Below are positions 13,364 to 13,814 of a DNA stretch of 13,814 nt, in pieces. Where the stretch lies: assembly GCA_902495945.1 (NCBI GenBank), contig CABUZD010000032.1, positions 1 to 13,814 on the forward strand, read 5' to 3'. A model generated the notes under the pieces. It did not search any database and was not told the origin of the DNA. It worked only from the letters and a program-made list of their open reading frames with translations. A program made the translations under genes and the position numbers. Numbering within the stretch: the stretch's first letter is position 1; the number at the start of each line of letters is the position of its first letter. The stretch is from an uncultured Collinsella sp. (GTDB lineage Bacteria > Actinomycetota > Coriobacteriia > Coriobacteriales > Coriobacteriaceae).

Positions 13364-13399
13364 CATTCGAGCTTGTCTCGCTGTATTGTGGAGGTCTAC

Positions 13400-13675
13400 A
13401 TGTTTGGACTGAGGGCTCCTGAGCTCATCATTATTCTCGTCGTTGTCCTGATTATCTTCGGGCCCAAGAACCTGCCGAAGCTCGGCAAGTCCCTCGGCTC
13501 TACCGTCAAGAATATCCGCGAGGGTATGGAGGGCGATGATAAGGCCGAGACCAAGCAGGCCGAGGAGGTCGTGGTCGAGCAGTCCGAGGAGGACAAGGAG
13601 ATCGCTGAGCTCGAGGCCAAGCTCGCTGCTGCCAAGAAGAAGCAGGCAGAGGACAGCGACGCGGACGCAGAGTAG
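13400..13675 (+). CDS. tatA: Sec-independent translocase subunit TatA
   Basis: TatA forms the membrane-crossing part of the Tat system that exports folded proteins with twin-arginine signals. GGAGG (13390-13394) sits five bases before ATG 13400; the open frame upstream runs through tRNA-Pro and is not coding. The 91 residues show a short N-terminal membrane helix (about 5-20, PELIIILVVVLIIF), the hinge FGPKNLPKLG (20-29), an amphipathic helix to about 43, and a highly charged Glu/Lys/Ala tail likely to be coiled or disordered. This is standard TatA architecture; TatB is an alternative because the two are similar. No tatC lies in the window. It has its own promoter and terminator. Confidence 0.9.
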   Translation: MFGLRAPELIIILVVVLIIFGPKNLPKLGKSLGSTVKNIREGMEGDDKAETKQAEEVVVEQSEEDKEIAELEAKLAAAKKKQAEDSDADAE

Positions 13676-13700
13676 TCCCATCCCTTTGGGGTGAGCACCT

Positions 13701-13733
13701 GACCGGCTTGCCCGCAGGCTAGCCGGTCTTTTT
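13701..13733 (+). terminator. tatA terminator
   Basis: GACCGGCT (13701-13708) pairs perfectly with AGCCGGTC (13721-13728). Within the loop GCC (13710-13712) and GGC (13717-13719) can extend the structure. Five T follow. Confidence 0.9.
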
Positions 13734-13781
13734 CGTTTTGTTGACAGTTGATTGTTTGATCAGAGTTGGGGAGATATCCGT

Positions 13782-13814
13782 ATGGACGCAAGCCAGATCG
13801 TACTGACCGCTGAG
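13782..13814 (+). CDS. Start of a gene, possibly transcription elongation factor GreA
   Basis: GGGGAG (13768-13773) precedes ATG 13782, and eleven codons (MDASQIVLTAE) run off the window end. IVLTAE close to the N terminus is reminiscent of GreA, which rescues backtracked RNA polymerase. Eleven residues are too few for a firm call. A perfect -35-like TTGACA is at 13741-13746, but no matching -10 box is seen. Confidence 0.4.
   Translation, partial: MDASQIVLTAE

Noticed and set aside
13217..13399. Longer tatA start reaching into tRNA-Pro
   Set aside because: The frame is open by chance through the tRNA and its terminator. The TatA N terminus and ribosome site fix the start at 13400.

Overview
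The window is a GC-rich, gene-dense stretch of a bacterial chromosome, almost entirely core metabolism and housekeeping. Codons are strongly GC-biased, both tRNA genes encode their CCA ends, promoters have TATACT or TATAGT -10 boxes (two of them extended), and veg sits next to ispE. Together these suggest a Gram-positive lineage, probably Coriobacteriia (Collinsella-like). That assignment is inference from sequence character, not a database match.

Layout: (1) 1-3417, arginine biosynthesis argJ (5' truncated by the window edge), argB and argD, all on +, ending in a long terminator hairpin. (2) 3418-4291, the only large non-protein region. It holds hairpins, an AT-rich block bounded by 29-nt inverted repeats, two copies of a tRNA-fragment-plus-terminator module, and one intact minus-strand tRNA-Val(UAC). 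(3) 4292-6222, asnB with its own promoter and terminator. (4) 6285-11862, a + strand run of murE-like ligase, HAD phosphatase, murI, rph, rdgB and dtd, ending in a terminator. (5) 11869-13161, promoter, leader with a terminator-like hairpin, veg and ispE. (6) 13197-13326, tRNA-Pro(CGG) with terminator. (7) 13335-13733, tatA with its own promoter and terminator. (8) 13782 to the end, the first 11 codons of a gene that may be greA.

How the genes work together: argJ, argB and argD cover the acetylated ornithine steps. asnB makes asparagine. murE and murI supply peptidoglycan precursors (third stem residue and D-glutamate). rph, rdgB and dtd serve tRNA maturation, nucleotide-pool cleaning and translational proofreading. 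ispE belongs to the MEP isoprenoid pathway, which supplies the lipid carrier for cell-wall synthesis. tatA encodes a subunit of the folded-protein exporter.

No clearly new multi-gene system is visible. The least explained DNA is 3443-4046, with duplicated tRNA pieces and an inverted-repeat element. Smaller points of interest are a non-DAP-type signature in the MurE-like ligase, a perfect inverted repeat inside the tatA promoter, a hairpin in the veg leader, and competing hairpins between rph and rdgB.
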